Counted from the stretch's first letter, positions 1 through 10,762 are shown. The stretch: 64,000 nucleotides of DNA from Pollenia angustigena (GCA_930367215.1 OV884059.1:18004945-18068944), one strand, 5' to 3'. Made by a program: numbers and translations. The notes: a model not told the origin generated them from the letters alone.

Positions 1-673
1 TGCTTAAATTTTTAGGTTATCTCCTTTGCCTTTGGAGATATTCGGATAAAACGGATTTTTTGGCTTGATTTTATAACGATTTTTCTAGTTTTTTAATCGG
101 ATGGATTATGTTTTATGTCAAACTCTTATCAATAGTAAAGCAGTCTTCAAACAATGTTATGTTGTATTACTGTACCGATTATACCTGCTGTGTTATTAAA
201 TATTTTTTCAGGTTCTATATTGTAGTCAAATTGAAATTCAGAAGTATAGAATTTATGAGGGTCAAAAGGGGTTAGAGAGATTTTACTAGCTGTAGGAAGG
301 TTAAAGTATCTACTTTAAACCCAAATGCACTTTTGTACCTGTTTGGACCAGCCTATAGAACACTTTTTTAGTTTGTGTAAAATTATTCGCAACATTTATT
401 TTGCTCTTTTTATTTTACCTATTCATATGACTGAAATATAAATGTACCAAGCCCAGTTGTGCTAGGTATTTTATATTATATAAATACCAATACCTGTGGG
501 ATTTTAAGCGTATCCTACTTTAGCCCAATTTAGTTTTTTATTCTACCTTATTATGCTACCTAGGAGCACAGTATAACGCAAGCTATGTATAAAAGCCAGT
601 GGTATTCGAATAAAATCTCAGTTGTTAACATATATCTAAGCAATAACAATCTAATTTTTAAATATCTATAAAA
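1..673. other. AT-rich flank, no gene seen
   Basis: No convincing coding exon, RNA gene or terminal repeat was recognised. The stretch probably holds the 5' untranslated part of the transposase element that starts at 674, but I could not find a clear Transib-type terminus (CACWRTG-like). Confidence 0.3.
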
Positions 674-2503
674 ATGGAGAGCTTCAGCTATAAAGAATTA
701 TCCTAAGAGTATTTTAAAAATAAAAAGGAGGAAGATGTTTTAAGTTACATTGAAGGAAAACTTAATTTATATTCCTGCAGCAGTGTCCAGACATCTTCAG
801 AAGGTACAAATGAAAAGAACCTTGGGAGGCCAAAGAAATCACTTGAGAACTGTAGCGATAGATCTAAAAGGCGGAAGCTTAAGGATATCAACGAAGAAAT
901 CGGAGATACAAGTATTCAAGAAGCTTTGCTATATCAACTGCGATCACAAAAAGAACTCACAAAAGTCGATATTATTGAAAAAGTTTTTATCGCTAGTCCC
1001 AAGAGAACAAAACGGATTCTTAAGAGTATTCCAACGCCAAGCGATGAAAAACAGTTTTCAAATGAAGAGGCATTAGCATTATTTTTAGATTTGAAGTTAA
1101 CAAAAGAGCAATATATTCAGCTCAGAGTGCGTGCAATTGAAAAAGGTTCAAATCTGTATCCTGCTTATCATCACATAACTGCTGCTAAGAAGGAATGTTT
1201 GTCACCAAGGGACACTATCAAAATCACACCAATTTCGGCAGAGGTAAAACTTCAAGGTCTACTTAATCATACAGCTCAGCGTTTACTACAATCACTTAAA
1301 GGAGATGATTTGAAAAAATATGGGAACTGCAAGTTAACTCTCTTCTGCAAATGGGGATGTGATGGTTCTTCTGGACAGAAACAATACAAGCAATCTATAT
1401 GTGAAAATACTTCAGATACAGATATGTTCATGGTATCATTTGTTCCATTGCGATTGGTAAAGAATTTGGAACACTCGGAGCCTTCGACCAGTACGATGCA
1501 AACAAAGGATATTTGGAAAAATCTCACACCATCTTCTACAAAATACTGCAGACCAATTAAATTTGAATTTAATAAGGAAACTGCTGTTACCATTAAAAAT
1601 GAAACCAGTTATATAAGAGCCCAAATTGCAACACTACGGCCATTAGAATTAGAAATAGATGGCCATATAATTGAAGTTAACTATCAATTAGTGCTAACGA
1701 TGATAGATGGAAAAGTAGGCCAGGCTTTGACTGACACAAAGGCTTCATCCAGCTGCATTATATGCCAAACCACATCAAGCTAATTAAACCAAGTCCCGGA
1801 AAAATCATTAGATAATACTAATGCATATAAATTTGGACTATCGCCGCTACATACAATAATACGAATTATGGAGCACATACTAAAAATCAGTTATGATTTA
1901 GATTTTGGACCTACAGGATCAATAAGAAACAATGAAACCAACAAGGATTTAAGAAGTATAAAAAAGAAGCATGTTCAGGATGAATTTCGCAAATGTGGCT
2001 TGATTATAGACCAACCAAAACAAGGATCAGGCAATACGAATGATGGGAATACAGCAAGAAGGTTCTTTTCTGATCCCAAAAAAGCATCTGAAATAACAGG
2101 TGTTGATATAAGTCTTATATCAAGATTTAAACAATCATTGATGTACTTGCATGCAACGAACAAATTGATTTTAGAAAATTTGGGGATTATGCCAAAGAAA
2201 CAGCTCAAATATCCATGGAGAAATATGTCTGCAACGGTTCATAAAATCCTTTATCATGCAGAGGATGTCATTAGGCATCATTTAGTACCACTAGGAGATC
2301 TGTCAGAAGAAGCCCAGGAAAATAGGAATAAAGATTACAGATTTTATAGGGAGCACAATACCAGAAAAATGTCACGAGATTTAACGAACGAAGATCTGTT
2401 TAATATATTGTTAGCAATGTCAGATCCGCTCATCTCTAGCATTCGAAGACAATGGAAAGTAGAACATCGGGACTTAGATGAAGAATCAAAAGGGCTGCTA
2501 TAG
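674..2503 (+). pseudogene. RAG1-like (Transib superfamily) transposase, two in-frame stops
   Basis: Encodes a cut-and-paste DNA transposase of the Transib/RAG1 type. One reading frame runs from ATG 674 (context AAAAATGG) to the stop at 2501-2503, about 609 codons, broken only by TAA at 704-706 and TAA at 1781-1783; the frame is otherwise unshifted. An N-terminal basic stretch (GRPKKS...DRSKRRK, residues 51-68) precedes the catalytic core. Candidate acidic residues are D230 in GCDGSSG (codon 1361-1363), D345 in TMIDGK followed by a CIIC pair (codon 1706-1708), and a glutamate in EEAQENRNK (codon 2318-2320). Spacings of about 115 and 204 residues resemble known Transib enzymes. A GNTNDGNTARRFF block sits in the C-terminal half. 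The order CDG, then xDGK plus CxxC, then ExxxNK matches RAG1 around its DDE triad. The family name comes from recall, not from a search. The stops make it inactive as written, unless they are sequencing errors. Confidence 0.8.
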
Positions 2504-2908
2504 GACAAAGATAATACAAAACCAAATATAGAATATTTGGAGGCAATTTTCCAACCGAATCAATAGTAGATATAATAAATTTCATTGTTATTTAAGCAAA
2601 AAATATGTTTTTGTCCTTATTGTTATTTAAATAAAAAAAGAAAAAAAAAAAATTTTAAATTAACACTTATTTATTTTTTTAATCTAAAAAGTTTTCTAGT
2701 GGAACTGGTTCCAGTTGAACCTGTTGTAGAGTTGATAATGTAGAAACACAATGATCACAAAATGATCATAGGTATTATTACATGCCTATACATTTTTTTA
2801 AAGGTATAGTGGCATATACGAGGCGAATGTATATGCATATAAAGGTAATATGAATACGAATTTCTCCAGAAATATATAAAAAATTTTATATTTTTCAAAA
2901 GAAAACAT
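2504..2908. other. AT-rich 3' flank of the transposase
   Basis: Low-complexity AT-rich sequence with A-runs near 2634-2652. It probably includes the 3' untranslated part of the RAG1-like element. No gene or terminal inverted repeat was identified. Confidence 0.3.
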
Positions 2909-3040
2909 TAAGGGCCATTATTATAACTTGGCGTTAGCAGTTATCCGACAGTTAACAGACGCTTTTTGACAGATAACACATTATTATCTGTCAATTTAAT
3001 CTTAACTTTAGCTAACTTCAAGTTGTAATAATGGCCCTAA
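2909..3040. mobile_element. MITE with long terminal inverted repeats
   Basis: Starts AGGGCCATTATTATAACTTG and ends with the near reverse complement (CAAGTTGTAATAATGGCCCT). The inner arms also pair (GCGTTAGC against GCTAAC). It is flanked by TTA/TAA. Non-autonomous, about 130 bp, no coding capacity. Confidence 0.75.
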
Positions 3041-3970
3041 GTGTATGCTTGTAGAAGCGATTTATAGTCAGTTTGATATTTTTACTTTCATATGCCCTAT
3101 TCCAAATCAAATTTTTCAAACAAAAAAAAAATAAATTATTTGAGTAAAAAATTCTAATAATTCAGCACACCGATTTTTATACATTTAGAAAAGTAATGTT
3201 TTCTAATATGTCCATTATTTTCTAGAAAATTCTGAGCAATATCGAATGGTAAATTATATTGCCTTTATTGAACAAAAAAAAAAAATTTAAAACCGTTTTC
3301 CGGGATTGGGAATTTGGGTATTTGTTTATCAAAAATGGGGAATTTTTTTCAGTCCACTGTTTTAAGAACTTTTTAATCTACATAACTGCTAAAATTCAGT
3401 AAAATAATTTTTCGCTGTAAATTTAAATTTTTTATGCAGAATTGTTTGCCTCAATACAGCTCATTGTTTAAACCACTTTTTGACCCACATTATTTCCCTT
3501 TGTTTTTAATTTCCTCTATTTTAAACAAATAGCGAGCAAAATTGGAGCAACATTATCGCCGACCGCATTCATTAAAAACAAAACAAAAATGAAAACTTAA
3601 TGTTTGTACAGAATATGTTTGTGTTGTTTATCGACGAACAGAAACAAGGTGTGTGTTTGTTTTGTTCTTTAGTTAAAGACGTTGAATATTAAAGATCGAA
3701 ATCTTGGATAAATTTGTCAACAGTATTGTTTTTTAAGGAAATAAATATTTGTTAAATTTCTAAAACAGGAATAAACAACCGCAGCTGAGTTTGGTTTGAA
3801 AACAAAAACACAATTAAAACTAGAACATATTATCCAAACAGTTATTTTAATAACTTTCTTTAAAATGTTCGCATAATCGTTTTGTTATAAATTTTTTTTA
3901 TCTGGTCTATTTATTTTTCAAAATAAAAAACAGGAAGAGTGCTTTATCTGTACCGAATGTTGGCTTCAAC
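3041..3970. repeat. OBP-A 5' flank made of dispersed repeats
   Basis: No gene. The segment around 3395-3600 (gcagaattgtttgcc ... attatcgccgaccgcatt) recurs diverged at about 36010-36190. The segment from about 3770 to 3930 (cagctgagtttggtttg ...) recurs upstream of OBP-B at 26755-26920 and as a relic at 38885-39060. This is the distal upstream region of the OBP genes. Confidence 0.6.
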
Positions 3971-4005
3971 TATATATAGAGACATTAATTTTAAATAAGT
4001 TCATT
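3971..4005 (+). promoter_or_regulatory. OBP-A core promoter (TATA plus initiator)
   Basis: TATA-like TATATATA at 3971-3978 and an initiator match TTCATT at 4000-4005, whose A (4003) lies 32 bp downstream. All three OBP genes in the window keep this arrangement, so transcription probably starts near 4003, leaving a 5' leader of about 70 nt. Confidence 0.65.
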
Positions 4006-4071
4006 AAACATTTAAAGTTCTAATAAAGAAGTTCGTTGTTTTTAAAATTAAAAATAAATTAAACTTTCAAA

Positions 4072-5755
4072 ATGAAGTATCTTGTAATAGTTGCGTTGAT
4101 AAGTTTGGCTGCTGCTTGTAAAGAGGTAAATGTCATATTATCCAACCAATTAGGGAATTTTGCACATTTATTATTTTAAATATTTTGTTTTATAATAATA
4201 TATTTCATTCAAGCCATGATACCGACCAGTCTCTTGTGGTTAAAAAACAAACTAGACTCTAAGTAAGATCGGTTCAATTTGGGCTGTTGAATTTCAGAAT
4301 GACTTTCAATGCTTTCAATTATGGTGTCGGATATTTCTACATTTATTTTGTTTTCAGACTGCCAAGTTTCCGCCACTGCGCTTGAATCTTCAGTGTAAAC
4401 GCTTTTAACTACTTTTAAAAATTTGTCAAAACCATTTGATCGACCGAACGGTTCTTTTAATTTGCATACGTTGCAAGTGCGATCAGAATCCGGAAGATAA
4501 TACATAAATAGTTGATAAGAATCCAGCATTTCGAAAACTATTTTGTGGTGATAAAGCAAACAACACGACCTAAACGAACATCTTCTCTATATTAACGGCA
4601 AATTCTTTGCAATCCCCAACACATGAATACTTTCGTGTAAACAGGAGAATTTAAATTTTATTGGTGATTACAAATAAAGCTCTGCTTGGTGTATTTCAAC
4701 GTTTCTGCGCGCTAACAAGAGATATTTTGTAAAGAAAAAAAAAATCAAAATTAGCGTCCGCGTGCGGTTAAGGGAATATATTTTATATGGAAAAACTGAT
4801 GAACAGCTTTTGTATAAACAAGATAGGGCCGGTTATAAGAGGTTTCACTGTACATCTATTATTTACTGGTTATTTCTAAAACAAAGTCCGAATTAGAAAA
4901 AAAATATTTTATACATAACAGCACCATTGCACAGTGGGGGGAAGGCGTATTTTTAGAAAATAAACTTGCCGTTTTTAAACGAATAGACCGATTGACATAT
5001 GAATAGTAACAGATCATTTACGTTTAAGTTTTGATGGAGAACTTTCCCATAAGGAAACCTCTAGAGAAGCCAAATTTCGATTAAAAGATGTTTTGCCGCG
5101 ATAGGGACAGACTTTTGTCCTTAACAAAGATCGAAATAAAATAGTTAATAACTAATAATCATTGTTCGCAATTTTTTTTATTTTTAGGAAAAACTCACTG
5201 ATGGCAAAGTAACCGAGATTGAAAACGGTTGTCAAAATGAATTTGGTGTTTTAAATGGTAAATACTTTTTACAAATGTTTGCTTAACCAAATAATTTAAT
5301 CTACATTTTGATTATACGTATAGACGAATTAAAGGGCCTGCTTGAAAATAATCCTGAGCCCCGCAACGTCAAATGTATGCGTGCTTGTATCCTTAAGAAA
5401 TTGGGTGTGGTGAGTTAAATTTTTGCCTTATCGTTTATTCGACTAGATCTTTTATACAACTTCAATTCTAGATGGATTTTTATGGCCAAATTAGGAAATC
5501 TTCCGCCAAAAAAACATTAGTGTTCCTCTTAAAAAATAGTGCCACCAATGAAGTTGTGGGCAATGTTATTGATACCTGTAGCGCTTTAGAAGTCAGCAGT
5601 GATCCGTAAGTTTATTATTTTTTTAATAATTTTAATATATTCCCAAAACTCAATTTTTATTTATTTTCTATTGCAGTTGTGAAGCTGCTTCCGAAAATGC
5701 TAAATGTATAACAACTGAATTGGAGAACAGGGGTATTTCTTTCAAATTAGTTTAA
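4072..5755 (+). CDS. Odorant-binding protein A (classical OBP, five exons)
   Basis: Small secreted carrier of hydrophobic odorants, typical of the lymph of insect chemosensory hairs. Exons: 4072-4125, 5188-5257, 5324-5409, 5472-5605, 5677-5755; every intron has GT-AG ends. The spliced product is 140 aa. Residues 1-16 form a hydrophobic signal peptide (MKYLVIVALISLAAAC). Six conserved cysteines lie at 33, 59, 63, 106, 116 and 125, giving spacings X25-X3-X42-X9-X8, the classical OBP signature. The start is the first ATG after the TATA/initiator promoter. Intron 1 (about 1.06 kb) contains an antisense ORF; the other introns are short. OBP-B appears to encode the identical protein and OBP-C is a diverged neighbour, so this is a tandem cluster resembling the Obp56/57-like group. 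I cannot assign a one-to-one orthologue. Family call is firm; ligand unknown. Confidence 0.92.
4209..4559 (-). other. Antisense ORF in OBP-A intron 1, unrecognised
   Basis: A 116-codon frame with a CNVCKLKEPFG segment and an acidic, serine-rich C-terminal half. I do not recognise it. The OBP-B intron holds the same frame (27193-27543) with one substitution visible, but the whole intron is nearly identical, so this does not show selection. It may be an exon of an old transposon in the intron. OBP-C intron 1 has no such copy in view. Confidence 0.3.
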
Positions 5756-5895
5756 TAAATACATACATATGTATGTATGTACTCATTAAATGGTGTAAGC
5801 AAATGACCCAGCCGACTCAACACACTTTTGCTTTTGTATAATGGACAATTTCTGTCCAACCTTAATAATTTCAGCGAATTTAAATTTATAGTGTC

Positions 5896-5901
5896 AATAA
5901 A
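5896..5901 (+). terminator. OBP-A poly(A) signal
   Basis: AATAAA about 140 nt after the stop codon, followed by A-rich sequence. Another AATAAA overlaps the stop region at 5754. The same hexamer is at the equivalent place after OBP-B. Confidence 0.6.
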
Positions 5902-6165
5902 CTGTTAAAAAAATAAAAACCTAAACTTTCAGAGTTTTTTTTTTCTTTGAAATAATTAAATTGCGATTTTTATATTTATATTAGTAAATAATAAACGCCC
6001 ATTTTTGAACTAAATTTTAGGAAGTTATTTCGACATTTATATCTTTAAAAAGGTCGACAGCTATCGAAAAACTGACAGTAGGTATAAATATAAATTCTAA
6101 TTACATATTTTATGTTGATGTCAAGATAATTGAATACACGATTAATGGGTCGATTAGGGATGACG

Positions 6166-6282
6166 ACTGAACTAAAGTTTAGTAGCGCCGCTCATGTTAA
6201 AAGATAAAATAAAAAAATTGTTTTGTATATTTTAACATGAGCGGCGTTGATTAATTTCGCTGCTGGCAACTCAACTTCAGTT
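6166..6282. mobile_element. Foldback element (AGCGCCGCTCATGTTAAAA arms)
   Basis: The right arm (TTTTAACATGAGCGGCG ... GCTGCTGGCAACTCAACTTCAG) is the reverse complement of the left arm. The left arm here has lost an internal piece that copy B keeps (gagttcccagcagcgaaatc, near 29165). In copy B the right arm is gone instead, so neither copy is whole. Confidence 0.6.
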
Positions 6283-6292
6283 GTGTTGCTAT

Positions 6293-6597
6293 CAGATATC
6301 AGCAATGAGTAGTGAAAAAGTGAGTAGAGCTAAATCATGACTCATAAATTCTTGTACTTATACGCACTCATACTGATTCCAATGTTATTCAAACTCTTAT
6401 TCACTCAAAAGTTTCATTTTATTCATCGTACTCATACTTAGCAACATTTGTATAATGTCGACGTCGCACTCATAAATATTTCTCTTGTGAGTAAGAGCGA
6501 ATCAGAGTACTTTAGTTTAAATGATTTCTACGCACTTATACTTACAATTGCATGAGTCAGTATGAGTAGCGAAAAAACGATTCAGTGCTGATCTCTG
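6293..6597. mobile_element. hAT-like MITE, 8-bp target duplication GTTGCTAT
   Basis: Termini CAGATATCAGCA and TGCTGATCTCTG are inverted repeats. GTTGCTAT flanks both sides (6285-6292 and 6598-6605). The interior is rich in degenerate ACTCAT motifs. The right part persists in copy B (29308-29464), so the insertion predates the duplication. Confidence 0.8.
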
Positions 6598-6930
6598 GTT
6601 GCTATCCGTAATCTACGCATAAGCCATGTGCATGATTTCTTGTTGATGACGTAGTTTGTGTCTTAAACGGTTGCCAAGCATAAAATTCGCGAATTTTTCT
6701 ATAAGATATGTAAGAGCTGGCATCGCCGTAATTTAACAACAACTATATTGAGTTTGGCAGCTTGACATTATTAGCCAATTGAAATGCAGTTCGCGTGACC
6801 TCTTTTGTCCGTTATTTGCAGACAGTTTTTTCTTGGGATTGCGTAATCAATTATTTCTATCATTCCTGGTTAATGTGACTGACGTTAAGTTTTTTTTATA
6901 AATTATGTTAGTTTTTGACAAGGTTTTACT
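6598..6930. repeat. Dispersed repeat block
   Basis: Sequence shared with copy B (29465-30055, interrupted there by a MITE) and, more diverged, with 25850-26100. No coding potential recognised. Confidence 0.5.
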
Positions 6931-7649
6931 CAAGGCGAATTTAAGTTGTGGTCATTATGACACTTCTCCGATGGACATTATGACACTATGAAACTGAACG
7001 TTATGACATGCCACCTATTTGGATAAACACATAAACTAATCGAATTTAATACCAATACAATGGCAAAATTTGAAAACTACCTTTTGGTGAAGTATATTGT
7101 TTGTTTATATAAGAGTAACAAATGTGTAACAATTGTGACATGTGAAGTGCTATTAATATTTAATTTTATTAAAATAAGTACCCTGTAAAAACTTCGCCTA
7201 CAAAATAATGTGTTGAGTAATCAGAAAAACATAATAGCACTGCCTACAATTCTACTGAAAGAACCAATGAATTTTACAAGGAATGACCCAAAATGAACGC
7301 GTTCAAAAGTAAGTCATTATTTTTATTACCTACATACATCCAGAAAGAAGGAGTTATCGAAGTTGTTATAGATGTAGTTATAGAAGAAAGCTACAAGATA
7401 ATGAGTTAAAGAAGCTATTCATTTTGAAAAAGTAGGCGAAGTTTTTACTGGGGTAAGTTTGTAATTTTTGTAATCCTTTAACAAATTTTAAATTGTGTTT
7501 TCTGCAGCGTGTGTTAAGCGTAATAATTTTTGTTATGTTTGCGGTTTATTTGCTGACAAAACACATAGCCTGGATCTAAAGAAAATAAAGCCCTGGTAAA
7601 TGCATTCAATACAGTTTTTAACTGCTCATATAGTTCTACCAAATGGTAT

Positions 7650-8835
7650 GAACCCGAAAGTATTTGTACAAGCTGATCCAGTGTGTTTAAAAAAACTTGG
7701 ACCGAAAAGCTTATAAGCCAGCCATTACCATTATCTATCCCAATGATTTGGCATCATCAAATATTCGATAAACCACAAGACTGTTATTTTTGCCAAACAA
7801 ACATCACTGGTTATATCAACATAAAATTGTGATAGCATTAAGTATGCTAATGTGTTAAGGCGCCCGTACACGACATGTATTTGTCATCTGACATGTCAAA
7901 TTTTCAAGTCACATGTAATTGTTCATGTCTGTCAAAATTGCTGTTTTACATAAGGTTTATAATATTCGGTCACAAACGTACATGTAATTTGCTTCTGACA
8001 TTGTCTCTGTTTTTTTCGCATTGTTATTGCAGAAACCAAAGTAGTTCTCGGTTTCAAAATAGCTTGCTGCCGCCACGAAAATATTTATTTGCGCCGTAAA
8101 ATAATTTAGCCATCTTAACATTTTTTTCTTTTATGTTAAAGATACCAATTTAGAATTTTAAAATGAAACGGTTTTTATGTATATATTTACATAAATTATA
8201 TTCAATGGTGAGATGAGCATACATATCTTGGTATTGTAAAATATTAACTTCAGCCGGCTAATGATTCCGTCAATAGTTGACGCCGCTGCCAGTTTCTTCC
8301 CGGCATAGATTTCTGATGTCAGATTGTTTGTCAGAAGAAAATAGAGCACGCTCTAATTGAAATTTTGTCAGATGACTTTGCGTCTGACTTTTACAGAAGC
8401 AAAGTTAAAAAGGTAACACACGACATGTATGTGTTTTGCAGTGGGAAATTTTACATGTCAGATGACAAAAACATGTCGTCTATACGCTCCTTTAACTGTT
8501 ACTGTTTTTATTGGACCGCAAATTCGAAAAATTATGCTTGATGAAAGTTTTTCTAAGAAGCTTACTGAGATAGAAAACATAGCATGGAATAGTTTTATTT
8601 CCATATGTCAAAACTTTTTGGGAAACAAAAAAGTTGAAGTGGTAAATGAATTTCTTGAGTCATGTCCATAAAAATTCATTTTCTGCAGGCGCATTTAGAT
8701 TTTTTCCCCCGAAAACCTTGGTCAATTCAGTGATGAGCAGGAAGCACGATTTAACCAAGAAATTTTACAAATGGAAAAGCGTTTTGATGGCAATAGCAAC
8801 ATAAAGGCACAACCACAATGTTCTTAAGTTGGCTT
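7650..8835 (+). pseudogene. Decayed transposon-borne gene, arthropod repeat family
   Basis: Coding fragments inside the 6931-8859 element. Before the nested MITE, one frame reads PMIWHHQIFDKPQDCYFC. After it, 8492-8671 reads a stretch including FIGPQIRKIMLDESFSKKL and ending at a stop. About 8700-8830 reads SPENLGQFSDEQEARFNQE. I recall this order (WxxP..DCYFC, GPQIRKLM, FFPENLG.xSDEQ) from an uncharacterised protein family repeated in many arthropod genomes, but I know no enzymatic function for it. Several frameshifts and stops plus the MITE make it non-functional. Confidence 0.55.
7859..8491. mobile_element. TTAA-flanked MITE (piggyBac-like)
   Basis: Flanked by TTAA (7855-7858 and 8492-8495). 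The long imperfect inverted repeats read GGCGCCCGTACACGACATG and, from the other end, AGGAGCGTATAGACGACATG, continuing through the TCATCTGACATGT motif. It interrupts the transposon-borne gene above. TTAA targets are typical of piggyBac-type elements. Confidence 0.75.
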
Positions 8836-8867
8836 AAGCGAATGAGCGAATTCGCCTTGGTTTTACT

Positions 8868-9695
8868 ATTAATAGCTTAAATCAAAAATGTTTTCCAGAG
8901 TTTTTCTTGAGATTCAAAAATTTATAAACAAGGTTTCGTTTAAGTGTGCTAAATTCCCATTTCATACCATTGATAAACTGAAATTTATTGTAGATAGGAT
9001 AAGCTATTCCTATGCGCATTTCACTGGCTGCTAAGGCGAACAGCCCAATTATGAATACAATTTCCCCGGGAGTTTTTATCCCTTATATAAGCACTTGTAT
9101 ATATGAATAGTAAAATACATACACATATATAAGGCTATCAGCGCAGAAGTGGTGTAACCCCAGACTACTTATTATGAGATAATGAGGAGTTAAAACTACT
9201 CTTGCACTTAAGAACTTGGTTGTAACGGCCCGTGCAAAAACTACGTTTCTAACGCCATCTGTTTTGGATACAAACAGTTGGCTTACGCGACTATTGCATT
9301 GTAAAGAACAGTGCAAAGAAAATATCTCTAACCAGAACCGTAACCAAATAAAATTGTGGGTTACACCACTTTTCTTTTATTTTCACATTTTTTTTTTGCT
9401 TGGTTCATTTGAATGTAATACCAATACCGATATAATTAAAATACCTATACAGAAACCGGAATAAAAAAATTTTAAAGCCGATGCTCATACCGAAATTCGT
9501 TTCGTTATCCAACCTTGCTTTTAACCAAGGCAGTTATTTTCAAACAACTGCTGACATCTTTACGTCAGTTCGGTTAATTTTCAAATGGCTCTAATAAATA
9601 AAACTTAGAAGGCATTTGTCTACCTTTTTTTAAAGCATACCTTTAGGCTAATGATAAATTTTTAACACTTTTTTACACGACTTATTTTTTACGCT
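8868..9695. repeat. Copy A duplicated block with MITE terminus
   Basis: Diverged paralogue of 30063-31110, about 7% different by eye over the best-aligned part. At 9039-9075 it carries the left end of the MITE family seen whole at 62541-62667 (CAGCCCAATTATGAATA). No gene. Confidence 0.55.
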
Positions 9696-10324
9696 GGGTC
9701 TCCACGTAGCAATTTTATTGCTAAGTACAAGCAATGACGTCGGCAGAACAATGGAGCAATAATTGCTAATTATATTGCTGGAGAACACTTGAAATTTCTT
9801 TGCCATAAATTTGCAATTTTCACCGCGAGTAGTTGTATAAAGTTTTGTGGCTGTATTTATAACGAATGTTTTATGTTGTGTTTTGAAGTGGTTGTTAAAT
9901 TTTTTTTTTTTTTTTTTTTAATTAATAAATTATATTAATAAAATAATTAATTGTAATTGTCGTAGCTGTGTTTTGTATTACTTTTTTGTTTATTTGTGTT
10001 TGCTTTTGTTGATATTGACGTTTATTTAAAAATATAATATATAAAAACTTTTTCTGTATTTTTTCACTTGGCGGCTTTTTCTTGATTGCTTTTTTAATAA
10101 ATAAACACACTTATAAATAAACAACCGTACAGAGAAATGAAATGTCAGATAAATTACAACTGATTTGACAGCAGATTGCTAAGCAATAATTGCTCAAGCA
10201 ATAAGAAGAGCAATCATTGCGCAATGGATTGCCACTCATGGCAATTTGCGGTCTATACGTCGCAAATTTAATGGAGCAATCAAATTTGACGTTTGCCGCA
10301 ATAAATATTGCTACGTGGAGACCC
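9696..10324. mobile_element. MITE with GGGTCTCCACGTAGCAAT termini
   Basis: Terminal inverted repeats GGGTCTCCACGTAGCAAT and ATTGCTACGTGGAGACCC. The interior is full of degenerate GCAAT/ATTGC motifs in both orientations. Absent from the matching place in copy B. No clean target duplication seen. Confidence 0.75.
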
Positions 10325-10339
10325 GGGGTTACTACCACT

Positions 10340-10530
10340 AGTGGTAAATGAGGGTCATTCCGTGTGCAACTTTTTTCTTATTCATCTTAGACCCCAACAA
10401 GTATATAAATTCTGACTCCTTACGGAATTTTAAGTCATGACCCTCCGTCTGTCCAGCAAAATCGGTTCACTAATATAAGAATTATGAATCAAAATGTGGG
10501 ACCTCCACTCTAAAAATTTACTGTAGTCAC
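10340..10530 (+). mobile_element. DINE-1/Helentron-like fragment
   Basis: Contains gaccccaacaagtatata, a degraded form of the DINE-1-like core, then a ccgtctgtcc stretch and aaaatcggttcac. It corresponds to copy B 31150-32650 and to the longer element at 47440-48762. Confidence 0.55.
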
Positions 10531-10762
10531 ACTCCATAAGCAGGATATTCCATGTTGGTAGGACGGCAGGCCAGGCAGTAAAACAACAGTTGCTCGACCA
10601 GGAAGTGATAAGTCGGGAGAGTCAGGAATTAAATTTTTTCAGGGAATTGGAAAATATTTAGAAGCTTTGTTTTTTATTTAATTTCCTTTTTTGTAATTAA
10701 CACTATATTTACATTTGAGTTACTTATTTTCGTTTTTTTATGCAACCAGTGTTTATTTTTAT

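Larger units (their letters stand above)
6931..8859. mobile_element. hAT-like or P-like DNA transposon, 8-bp target duplication GTTTTACT
   Basis: Termini CAAGGCGAATT and AATTCGCCTTG are perfect inverted repeats. GTTTTACT flanks both ends (6923-6930 and 8860-8867). The equivalent site in copy B (about 30056) is empty (aaggtttaactatt), so the insertion is later than the duplication. The CARNG start and 8-bp duplication fit hAT. The interior holds a decayed protein-coding gene and a nested TTAA element. Confidence 0.85.
3680..10760 (+). repeat. Segmental duplication, copy A (with OBP-A)
   Basis: Paralogous to 26680-33705 in direct orientation. Matching landmarks, in order: the OBP gene, the foldback arm at 6166, the hAT right end at 6597, the ggttgctatccgtaatc block, the aaacaaggtttcgtttaag block (8935 and 30125), the Helentron-like fragment (10340 and 31140), and the gtgataRgtcggga block (10600 and 33530). 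Copy A alone carries the insertions at 6931-8859 and 9696-10324. Boundaries are approximate. Confidence 0.8.

Noticed and set aside
560..580. GCACAGTATAACGC as the left Transib terminus
   Set aside because: It only loosely resembles CACWRTG, and no inverted partner or 5-bp duplication was found after 2503.
750..1076. Separate 108-codon ORF overlapping the transposase start
   Set aside because: The +1-type shadow of the transposase frame; the real frame reads basic GRPKKS/KRRK motifs through this region.
1276..1624. - strand ORFs across the transposase
   Set aside because: Antisense shadows of a supported + strand coding frame.
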